Origin: Dehalococcoidia bacterium
GTDB taxonomy: Bacteria; Chloroflexota; Dehalococcoidia; SM23-28-2
Length of the DNA: 64,000 nt
NCBI GenBank assembly: GCA_030615765.1
Contig: JAUWYP010000002.1
Span: forward strand, 1-64,000
Direction of reading: 5' to 3'
Shown here: positions 19,095 to 26,015 of the stretch, piece by piece
Layout: each line of letters begins with the position of its first letter
Position numbering within the stretch: the stretch's first letter is position 1
Translations under genes and position numbers: made by a program
The notes under the pieces: generated by a model
Seen by the model: the letters and a program-made list of their open reading frames with translations, nothing else
Told to the model about the DNA's origin: nothing
Databases searched by the model: none

Positions 19095-22000
19095 GCAGTC
19101 AAGAATCCCCTTCTCCCGTGCTGGCGCCCTCGGCCAGCCCATTCGAGCGCCTGGGCTCCCTGCGCCTGAGGCTGGACTGGGAGCTGGCCCTCTATGTCCT
19201 GTTCATTGCAGTTGGCGCAGCCCTCCGCTTCTGGGACCTGGGAGCGCGCGCCTTCCACCACGACGAGAGCCTGCACGCCCAGTATGCCTGGTACCTGTTC
19301 CGCGACGGCACGTACGATCATAACCCGATGATGCACGGCCCCTTCCAGTTCTTCGGCACCGCCTTCAACTTCCTCCTGTTCGGAGTAAGCGACTATACGG
19401 CCCGCATTCTGCCTGCCTTCGCAGGCACCGCCCTCATCGGCCTGCCCTTCTTCCTACGGCGCCACTTGGGCCGCTCGGGGGCGCTGATCGCTGCCGGGCT
19501 CATCGCCTTTTCTCCCACCCTCCTCTACTTCAGCCGCTTCGCCCGCAATGATATCTACATTGGCCTGTGGACCCTGGGGCTGGTGGTCTGCCTCTGGCGC
19601 TACATCGAGGAAGGCCGCCACCGCTACCTGTACATCGCCGCCGGGCTTCTGGCGCTCAGCTTCGCCACCAAAGAGGCCACCTTCCTGAACGCAGCCATCT
19701 TCATCGGCTTCCTCGACCTGTGGATAGCCCAGACGCTGGCCAACCGGATCAGGGAGCGCGAGAACCTCGATCCACTGGTCACTTCCTTCGTGTTCCTGGC
19801 CTTCGTGCCCTGTGCCTGGGCCATCGCCGCTCTCTGGCCTTTCATGACGGAGAAGACACGCTGGCGCATCGGGCTGGGGGAGAGACCCCGCGCTGCCGAC
19901 TTCCTGCTCATCCTGGGCACGCTAACCCTGCCCCAGTTCGCCGCGGCCATCCAGGTGCCGCTGGAAGCCCTCGGCATGCAGGCGGCCGACTGGTCTCGCC
20001 ACCTGTTCACCCTCAACCTGGGCCCGCTCAGCGGGGCTGAGAAGGTCACCCGCGAAGAGCTCACCGGCTTCCTCACCGTCTCCATTCTCGTGGTGTCCAC
20101 GGCCTTCATCGGCCTACGCTGGAACTGGCGCTCCTGGCTCATCGTGGGAGCCATCTTCTACGCCGTCTTCGGCCTGTTGTACTCCACCTTCCTCACCAAC
20201 CCGGACGGCTTTGGCTCCGGCATATGGAACTCCCTGGACTACTGGCTGGAGCAGCAGGGAGAGCGCCGCGGCGGTCAGCCCTTCTTCTACTACCTGGTGC
20301 TGCTACCCGCCTACGAGTTCCTGCCCCTGCTCTTCGCCTTCGCGACCGCGGCGGTGGCCCTGGCCAAGGCTGCCTTCGGCCCCGACACGCCCGACGGCCA
20401 CTTAGCCCGCATTCTATTCTTTGTGGCCGGCTTCCTAGCTATTCTGGCCCTGACCGCCAGCGCCGCCGGGAACTCAACGGTCGGCATGGTGCTGGGGCTA
20501 GTCGCCCTGGCCCTGCTGGTCTTCAGCCTGCGGGTCAACCCCTTCCTCCGCTTCCTGACCTTCTGGATGATAATGAGCCTCTTCGCCTACTCGATGGCCG
20601 GCGAGAAGATGCCCTGGCTCAACGTGCACCTGGCCCTGCCGGTGGTCATCCTGGCCGCCTACACCCTGGGCCAGGTCTGGAAGCTAGCCCAGACGGGAGA
20701 GTGGCGCTTCCGCCTGCCCAGCTACACCTGGCCTTTGCTGGCGGCCGCCGTGGGAGCGGGAGCGGTGGCCTTCGGTGTATTCGGCCCCAGCGGCGGCCTG
20801 GTAACTCGCATCCTGGTCGGCTTGGCAGCGGCCCTGGCCATCGCCGCCTTGACCAGCACCCTGCGGGGGCGAGCGATGGCGTTGGTGCCGCTGGCAGCGC
20901 TGATTGGCGTCCTCCTGCTGTTCAGTGGTCGGGCGGCCTGGATGGCCAGCTTCCAGGAAGGCGACGGCGCCGACGCCCGCGAGATGCTGGTCTACACCCA
21001 GACGACGCCCGACATCCCCAAGATCCTGGACCAGATCGAGCAGGTAGCGGAGGAGACCGGCCTGGGCAAAGACCTGCCCATAGTCGTGGACAGCCGCGAC
21101 GCCTTCTCCTGGCCCTGGGTCTGGTACCTGCGCAACTATCACAGCGACTCCTATCCCAATCTGGAGGGCGGCCAAGAACCGCCCGCCAACGCGATCCTCC
21201 TGGTCAACATCAGCAACGACGCCGACATGCAGCCCCACCTGGACGGCTACGGGCCGGGGCAACCCTACTCCCACCGCTGGTGGTTCCCCGAGACCTATCG
21301 GGGCCTCGAGCTCGAGGACGGGAAGCGGAAGAACCTGCTAACTATCTTCGCCGACTTTGTGGCAAGCCTGGGCGATGACGATACGTGGGACACTTGGTGG
21401 CGCTACTTCCGTGACCACGAGCCGCCGCAGCCCACGGGCTCGGCGAACGCGGTGGCCTATTTCCCCGAGGAGTTCGCGCCCGCGGACATCGTCGACGGGC
21501 AGGAACCGCTCGAGGCACCCAAGGCCGATAGCGAGGGCAGGTTCACCCTGGGCGAGCGCGGCACCGGCCCCGGTCGATTCATCAAGCCGGTCGGCCTGGC
21601 CGTGGACGGAGAGGGCAACCTCTATGTCGCCGATAGCGGCAACCATCGCATCCAGAAGTTCGACAGCGAGGGCGAATTCATAGCCGAGGTCGGTTCTCTG
21701 GGAGACGACGAGGGCGAGTTCAACGAGCCCTGGGGCGTGGCGGTGGACACTGAGGGTAACCTGTACGTGGCCGACACCTGGAACAACCGCATCCAGAAGT
21801 TCGACCGCGACCTCAACTTCCTGACCCAGTGGGGTCAGCCAGCCTCTGACCTCCTCAACCCCAAACCGTACGATTTCTGGGGCCCGCGGGACGTGGCGAC
21901 CGATGCCGAGGGCAACGTCTGGGTGGCCGACACCGGCAACGGCCGCGTCCTCAAGTTCGCCGGCGACGGCACCTTCCTGGCAAGCCTGGGCGAGCCCGGT

Positions 22001-22402
22001 TCGGAGACGAGGCAGCTCCGCGAGCCCGTCGGCATCGAGATCGCCCCCAACGGCGACATCCTCGTGGCCGATGCCTGGAATAGTCGCATCCAGCAGTTCG
22101 ACAGCCAGTTCAATCCAGTGGCCCAGTTCCCCATGCCGGGCTGGATCCCGGATGACCCGTCCACCAAGCCCTATCTGGTCCTGGCACCCGATGGCAGCAT
22201 CATCGCCAGCGAGACTTCCCGCCATCGCCTCCTGCGCATCGGCGCCGACGGCAGCATCCTATCCATCCTGGAGGGCCTGGAGGAGACGGCTCTGGTCAGC
22301 CCCACCAGCCTGGCCCTCGACGACCGAGGCTTCCTCTACATCTCCAGCAGCGGCGCCAATCAGATCCGCCGCGTCCTCCTGACCGATATGCCTGTGTCCT
22401 GA
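19091..22402 (+). CDS. TIGR03663-type membrane protein with C-terminal NHL propeller
   Basis: Residues 1-640 are a multi-pass GT-C-like domain with FHHDESLHAQYAWYLFRDGTYDHNPMMHGPFQ, the acidic loop motif of the TIGR03663 family. A soluble middle region follows (about 640-820). From about residue 820 to the end are at least five NHL repeats, for example GRFIKPVGLAVDGEGNLYVADSGNHRIQKFDSEG, EFNEPWGVAVDTEGNLYVADTWNNRIQKF and LREPVGIEIAPNGDILVADAWNSRIQQF. These build a beta-propeller, probably extracytoplasmic. At 1103 residues it is a membrane glycosyltransferase-like unit carrying its own binding domain. It forms a cluster with the two preceding genes. Confidence 0.85.
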   Translation: MSSQESPSPVLAPSASPFERLGSLRLRLDWELALYVLFIAVGAALRFWDLGARAFHHDESLHAQYAWYLFRDGTYDHNPMMHGPFQFFGTAFNFLLFGVSDYTARILPAFAGTALIGLPFFLRRHLGRSGALIAAGLIAFSPTLLYFSRFARNDIYIGLWTLGLVVCLWRYIEEGRHRYLYIAAGLLALSFATKEATFLNAAIFIGFLDLWIAQTLANRIRERENLDPLVTSFVFLAFVPCAWAIAALWPFMTEKTRWRIGLGERPRAADFLLILGTLTLPQFAAAIQVPLEALGMQAADWSRHLFTLNLGPLSGAEKVTREELTGFLTVSILVVSTAFIGLRWNWRSWLIVGAIFYAVFGLLYSTFLTNPDGFGSGIWNSLDYWLEQQGERRGGQPFFYYLVLLPAYEFLPLLFAFATAAVALAKAAFGPDTPDGHLARILFFVAGFLAILALTASAAGNSTVGMVLGLVALALLVFSLRVNPFLRFLTFWMIMSLFAYSMAGEKMPWLNVHLALPVVILAAYTLGQVWKLAQTGEWRFRLPSYTWPLLAAAVGAGAVAFGVFGPSGGLVTRILVGLAAALAIAALTSTLRGRAMALVPLAALIGVLLLFSGRAAWMASFQEGDGADAREMLVYTQTTPDIPKILDQIEQVAEETGLGKDLPIVVDSRDAFSWPWVWYLRNYHSDSYPNLEGGQEPPANAILLVNISNDADMQPHLDGYGPGQPYSHRWWFPETYRGLELEDGKRKNLLTIFADFVASLGDDDTWDTWWRYFRDHEPPQPTGSANAVAYFPEEFAPADIVDGQEPLEAPKADSEGRFTLGERGTGPGRFIKPVGLAVDGEGNLYVADSGNHRIQKFDSEGEFIAEVGSLGDDEGEFNEPWGVAVDTEGNLYVADTWNNRIQKFDRDLNFLTQWGQPASDLLNPKPYDFWGPRDVATDAEGNVWVADTGNGRVLKFAGDGTFLASLGEPGSETRQLREPVGIEIAPNGDILVADAWNSRIQQFDSQFNPVAQFPMPGWIPDDPSTKPYLVLAPDGSIIASETSRHRLLRIGADGSILSILEGLEETALVSPTSLALDDRGFLYISSSGANQIRRVLLTDMPVS

Positions 22403-22425
22403 CCCTCGCCCCTCCCTGCGACCGT

Positions 22426-22597
22426 GACTGCTTCATTCTTGGTGGGTAGCGGTTTTCGGACCATCCCGCGGGTTTCCGCCGAAGGCGGATCCGCCTCTGG
22501 CGGAGAAACCCGCAGCTTCCCAGAATCGAAGATTTGGTGCTGCGGGATTTATCCCGCAGGGTTAGGGAGTTCACCCACCGGTGCTGAACCAGTTACC
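22426..22597. repeat. Dispersed intergenic repeat, copy 2 (contains nested mini-element)
   Basis: The second copy of the repeat at 3569-3710, in the same orientation. The outer arms CCGCGGGTTT and AAACCCGC of the first stem-loop are retained, but the loop is replaced by a 30-nt insertion (22475-22504). Copy 1 has the uninterrupted version. The second stem-loop (TGCGGGATTTATCCCGCA) is intact. It lies between the NHL-protein stop and the next promoter, about 15 bases upstream of the -35 box. Confidence 0.82.
22475..22504. repeat. 30-nt double-hairpin mini-element (intergenic, nested)
   Basis: Two 15-nt hairpins in tandem: TCCGCC-GAA-GGCGGA followed by TCCGCC-TCT-GGCGGA. It sits exactly in the loop of the first stem of intergenic repeat copy 2. 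The same 30-mer, with few changes, lies inside mutS (31615-31644) and nuoF (27776-27805), and a single unit lies at 41878-41892. Confidence 0.85.
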
Positions 22598-22611
22598 TAC
22601 GACGGCCCGCG

Positions 22612-22641
22612 TTGCTTGACCAACTGCCCCCACCCTATAAT
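22612..22641 (+). promoter_or_regulatory. Candidate promoter for the flippase-like gene
   Basis: A perfect TATAAT lies at 22636-22641. TTGCTT (22612-22617) is 18 bp upstream; a better-looking TTGACC (22616-22621) would leave only 14 bp. Transcription would start near 22648. This argues against the ORF-track start at 22612 and for TTG 22687. Confidence 0.55.
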
Positions 22642-22686
22642 GATGCGTGCCCTCTCCAGGCGGGAGGAAAAGGCGGGCCAAACATC

Positions 22687-23712
22687 TTGCTGCGCAACCG
22701 TCAGCTTTGGATTGGCATACTGGGGACGGCCCTCTTCCTGGGTTTGTTCTTCTGGCGTACCGATCTGGGCGACATGGCCGACAAGCTGACCGAGGCTAAC
22801 TACTGGTGGTTCGCTCCCGCCATCGCCGTCTGGTTCCTCTCGGCCTGGTTCCGCTCCTTGCGCTGGCACTACCTGCTGCGCCCCATCGGCAATCTCTCCA
22901 CCCGGACCCTCTACCCCGTCGTGATCATCGGCTACATGGCCAACAACCTCCTGCCGGCGCGGACCGGGGAGCTGGTGCGGGCCTACATCATGGACAAGAG
23001 GCACGGTCTGAGCATCATGGCCACCCTGGGCACGATTGCGGTGGAGCGCCTGTTCGACGGGCTGGTGCTGGTCGTCTTCTTGATAGCCGTGGGGGCCTTC
23101 GTGGGCCTCAGCCAGGAGCTGGGCATCCTGGCCGCCGCCATGTCCGCCACCTTCGTCGCCGTTCTGGCCCTCTTCCTGTTCGCCGCCTCCTCCCAGGAGC
23201 GAACCGAACGCTGGCTGGCAAGGCTTCTGCGTTTCCTGCCGGCGCGAGCCCAGGAGAAGGGCAGTAAGTGGGCTGGCTCGTTCGTAGCGGGGCTAGGCGC
23301 CTTGCAGAGCCCCTGGCACATCGCCGCCGTGCTGATCACCTCGGTGGTGGCCTGGGCCCTGGAGGCCACCATGTACTTCATGGTGGGCGTCTCCTTCGAC
23401 CTGGGCGAGGCCTTCCCCATCTTCATGATGGTGGCGGCTGCCGCCAACCTGGCGATAACCCTTCCTTCCACCTCGGGCGGCATCGGGCCCTTCGAGTTCT
23501 TCGCCAAGGAGACGCTGGACTTCGTCGGGGTGAGCCGGGGGACGGCCGGTGCCTACGCCGTTGCCCTGCACGCCCTGCTCCTGCTGCCGGTGGTGGCGGC
23601 CGGCCTTGTCTTCCTGTGGGTCATCAACCTCTCGCTGGGCGAGGCCCTGCGCCGTCCGGCCCAGCCCAAGCTGGCCCCCGACGCGGGCCTGGAAGGGGAG
23701 GGTAGCGAATGA
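22687..23712 (+). CDS. Lysylphosphatidylglycerol synthase-type (UPF0104) membrane protein
   Basis: A multi-pass membrane protein of about 341 residues resembling the flippase-like domain of MprF and the AglD/UPF0104 family. Characteristic parts are WFLSAWFRSLRWHYLLRP, VIIGYMANNLLPARTGELVRAYIMDKRHGLS, VERLFDGLVLVVF and LPSTSGGIGPFEFFAKETL. No aminoacyl-transferase domain is present, so lipid translocation or an accessory role in envelope assembly is more likely than lysinylation. The start is uncertain: TTG 22687 or CTG 22690 lie downstream of the predicted transcription start. The stop overlaps the next ATG by four bases. Confidence 0.82.
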   Translation: MLRNRQLWIGILGTALFLGLFFWRTDLGDMADKLTEANYWWFAPAIAVWFLSAWFRSLRWHYLLRPIGNLSTRTLYPVVIIGYMANNLLPARTGELVRAYIMDKRHGLSIMATLGTIAVERLFDGLVLVVFLIAVGAFVGLSQELGILAAAMSATFVAVLALFLFAASSQERTERWLARLLRFLPARAQEKGSKWAGSFVAGLGALQSPWHIAAVLITSVVAWALEATMYFMVGVSFDLGEAFPIFMMVAAAANLAITLPSTSGGIGPFEFFAKETLDFVGVSRGTAGAYAVALHALLLLPVVAAGLVFLWVINLSLGEALRRPAQPKLAPDAGLEGEGSE

Positions 23713-25025
23713 AGGTGGGGATCATCGGCGGGGGACTGACCGGCCTGACCGCCGCCTATCGACTCTGCCAGCGAGGCTTCCAGGTCCACCTGCTGGAAGG
23801 AGGGCCCAACCTGGGAGGCCTGGTGGGCACGTTCGAGATCGGCGGCGGCCGCATCGAGCAGTTCTATCACCACATCTTCTCCAACGATACCGCCATCATG
23901 GCCCTGCTCGACGAGCTGGGCCTGGCCGACCGCCTGCTCTGGCGGCAATCGAAGGTAGGCATCTTCTACGATGGCCGAGTGTACGACTTCGTCACCCCCC
24001 TCGACCTGCTGCGCTTCACCCCCATCTCCCTCGTGAACCGTCTGCGATTGGGGCTGGTGGGCCTCTGGCTGCGACGGCAGAAGAACTGGCAGCCCTACGA
24101 GGCCATCACCGCCAAGGAATGGATCATCAAGCACGCCGGCCAGCGCAACTACGACGTCGTCTGGGGGCCGCTGTTGCGGGGCAAGTTCGGCCAGCGGGCG
24201 GACGATGTCAGCATGGCCTGGTTCTGGAGCAAGATCCACCTGCGCTTCGCCTCCCGCAAGGGAGGGGCCGGCCAGAAGGAGCAACTGGGCTATCTGCTGG
24301 GCAGCTTCGGCCTGCTGGTCGGCACCCTGGCCGAGCGCATCCGCCAGATGGGAGGCGTGGTGGAGACGGGACGGCCGGTGCAGCGGATGCTCGTGGAGGA
24401 TGGGCGGGCCGTCGCTCTGGAGGCGGGTGGAGAGAAAGGGGAAAGAATACCCTGCGACGCCGTCCTCGCCACCGTCCCCAACCAGAGCTTCCTCGACCTG
24501 GTGCCGGAGCTCCCCGAGGACTACGCGACCAAGCTGGGGACTGTGCAGCATCAATGGGCTCTCTGCCTGGTGCTGGCCCTCAAGCAGTCGCTATCGCCTA
24601 TCTACTGGATGAACATCAGCGACCGCTCCATCCCCTTCCTAGCCCTCATCGAGCACACCAACTTCATCGAGCGCTCCCACTACGACGGCCTGCACGTGGC
24701 CTATCTCTCGAACTACCTGGAGGAAGCCTCGCCCCTGCTCCAGATGGGGGTCGATGAGCTGTGCGAGCTCTACTTCCCCCACCTGCAGCGCATCAACCCG
24801 GCGTTTTCGCCAGACTGGGTGGTCGACCGCTGGCTCTTTCGAGGGCCCTTCGCCCAGCCGATCATCGCCACCCACTACTCGCGCTCCATGCCCGAGCATC
24901 GTACGCCTATCGAGGGGCTGTATCTGGCCAACATGAGCCAGATCTACCCCGAGGATCGCGGCCAGAACTACAGCATCCGCCTGGCGGAGAAGGTGGCAGC
25001 CATGCTCGCCGCCGACCTTGAATGA
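23709..25025 (+). CDS. FAD-dependent oxidoreductase (protoporphyrinogen oxidase/amine oxidase-like)
   Basis: A 438-residue NAD(P)-binding Rossmann flavoprotein. It opens with the dinucleotide motif VGIIGGGLTGLTAAYRLCQRGFQVHLLEGG, followed by NLGGLVGTFEIGGGRIEQFYHH, as in protoporphyrinogen oxidase and UDP-galactopyranose mutase-like enzymes. A C-terminal FAD motif, PIEGLYLANMSQIYPEDRGQNYSIRLAEKVA, closes the fold. It is translationally coupled (ATGA) to the upstream membrane protein. The pairing hints at modification of a lipid-linked or envelope substrate, but the reaction cannot be assigned. Confidence 0.85.
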   Translation: MKVGIIGGGLTGLTAAYRLCQRGFQVHLLEGGPNLGGLVGTFEIGGGRIEQFYHHIFSNDTAIMALLDELGLADRLLWRQSKVGIFYDGRVYDFVTPLDLLRFTPISLVNRLRLGLVGLWLRRQKNWQPYEAITAKEWIIKHAGQRNYDVVWGPLLRGKFGQRADDVSMAWFWSKIHLRFASRKGGAGQKEQLGYLLGSFGLLVGTLAERIRQMGGVVETGRPVQRMLVEDGRAVALEAGGEKGERIPCDAVLATVPNQSFLDLVPELPEDYATKLGTVQHQWALCLVLALKQSLSPIYWMNISDRSIPFLALIEHTNFIERSHYDGLHVAYLSNYLEEASPLLQMGVDELCELYFPHLQRINPAFSPDWVVDRWLFRGPFAQPIIATHYSRSMPEHRTPIEGLYLANMSQIYPEDRGQNYSIRLAEKVAAMLAADLE

Positions 25026-25092
25026 GCGCGGGCAGCAGTCTATGATCGGTGAAGCAATCTGCAATCGTCCATAGGTTAGAAAGGCTTGCCCT

Positions 25093-25572
25093 TTGACCGA
25101 CACGACCAAGAGCCCGCCAGGGCTGGAGCAGCTCCTGGCCGACCTCAAGCCCGACAACGCTGACCTGCTAGCCACCTTTCATCGCATCCAAGACGCCTAC
25201 GGCTACGTGCCGCGCCAGGCCATGCCGCTCCTGGCCGAAAAGCTGCACACAACCCCCGCCATGATCTACGGCGCCATCACCTTCTACTCCGAGATCCGCC
25301 GGGAGCCGCCCGCCCGCACGATCATCTCCTGGTGCAGCGGGCCGGCCTGTCGCCTCAAGGGCTCGGAGAACATCCGGCGGGCGCTGGAGGCTGTGCTGGG
25401 CATCGGCCTGGGGGAGAGCACCGCCGACAAGGCCGTCGGCCTGCACCTGGTCCAGTGCGACGGCACCTGTGCGCTGGCGCCCTTGGTTCGCCTCAACGGG
25501 CGCCCCAAGGGTCCCCTGACCGTCAGCGAGGCTATCAAGCTGGCCCGCGAGCTGAAGGAAAAGGGAGGCTAG
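25093..25572 (+). CDS. NADH dehydrogenase subunit NuoE-like [2Fe-2S] protein
   Basis: A 159-residue thioredoxin-fold ferredoxin. FHRIQDAYGYVPRQAMPLLAEKL and ITFYSEIRREPPARTIISWCSGPACRLKGSENI are typical of NuoE/HoxE/HydC. Four cysteines, in CSGPAC and later CDGTCALAP, ligate one [2Fe-2S] cluster. It carries electrons to or from the FMN subunit encoded two genes downstream. TTG 25093 is used as the start. The normal third partner (NuoG, hydrogenase or formate dehydrogenase catalytic subunit) is not encoded nearby. Confidence 0.92.
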   Translation: MTDTTKSPPGLEQLLADLKPDNADLLATFHRIQDAYGYVPRQAMPLLAEKLHTTPAMIYGAITFYSEIRREPPARTIISWCSGPACRLKGSENIRRALEAVLGIGLGESTADKAVGLHLVQCDGTCALAPLVRLNGRPKGPLTVSEAIKLARELKEKGG

Positions 25573-25574
25573 CC

Positions 25575-26015
25575 CTGACGCCCTACGAGATACGGCCCGC
25601 CAGCCCAGGGGACATGCCCTTCATCCACGAATGCGTCCGCCGCTTTCGTCTGGACAATGAGTCTCTGGATACCGAGCAATTCATGACCGTTCGGCAGGGC
25701 GGAGAGATCATTGCCTTCGGCCGGATCAAGCCCTACGGCGACGACGTGTACGAGCTGGGCTGCGTGGGCGTCGTCGAAGAGCAGCGCGGCCGGGGCCTGG
25801 GCCGACTGGTGGTGCAGGAGCTGATCGAGCGCTTCCCAACGGACGCCGTGTACGTCACCACCGACCTGACCGAGTATTTCGACAAGCTCGGCTTCACCCG
25901 AACGGACAGCCTGCCGCGCCCCCTGACCGAGAAGATCGAGAACGTTTGCGACAAGCTACGCTCCGGCGTGGTGGGCATGGTCTACCAGCGCCAGAGGAGC
26001 GGAATAGCGAGATGA
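25575..26015 (+). CDS. GNAT family N-acetyltransferase (proposed CTG start)
   Basis: A 146-residue Gcn5-related acetyltransferase. The acetyl-CoA pyrophosphate loop is GVVEEQRGRGLGRLVVQELIERF, preceded by the strand DDVYELGCVGVV. YVTTDLTEYFDKLGFTRTDSLPRPLTEKI is the C-terminal part, resembling ArgA/PanZ-like GNATs. It is sandwiched between nuoE and nuoF, with ATGA overlap to the latter. The track ORF begins far upstream in the nuoE shadow. The best start is CTG 25575, six bases after GGGAGG and two bases past the nuoE stop. Its substrate is unknown; modification of the neighbouring diaphorase is an untested idea. Confidence 0.8.
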   Translation: MTPYEIRPASPGDMPFIHECVRRFRLDNESLDTEQFMTVRQGGEIIAFGRIKPYGDDVYELGCVGVVEEQRGRGLGRLVVQELIERFPTDAVYVTTDLTEYFDKLGFTRTDSLPRPLTEKIENVCDKLRSGVVGMVYQRQRSGIAR

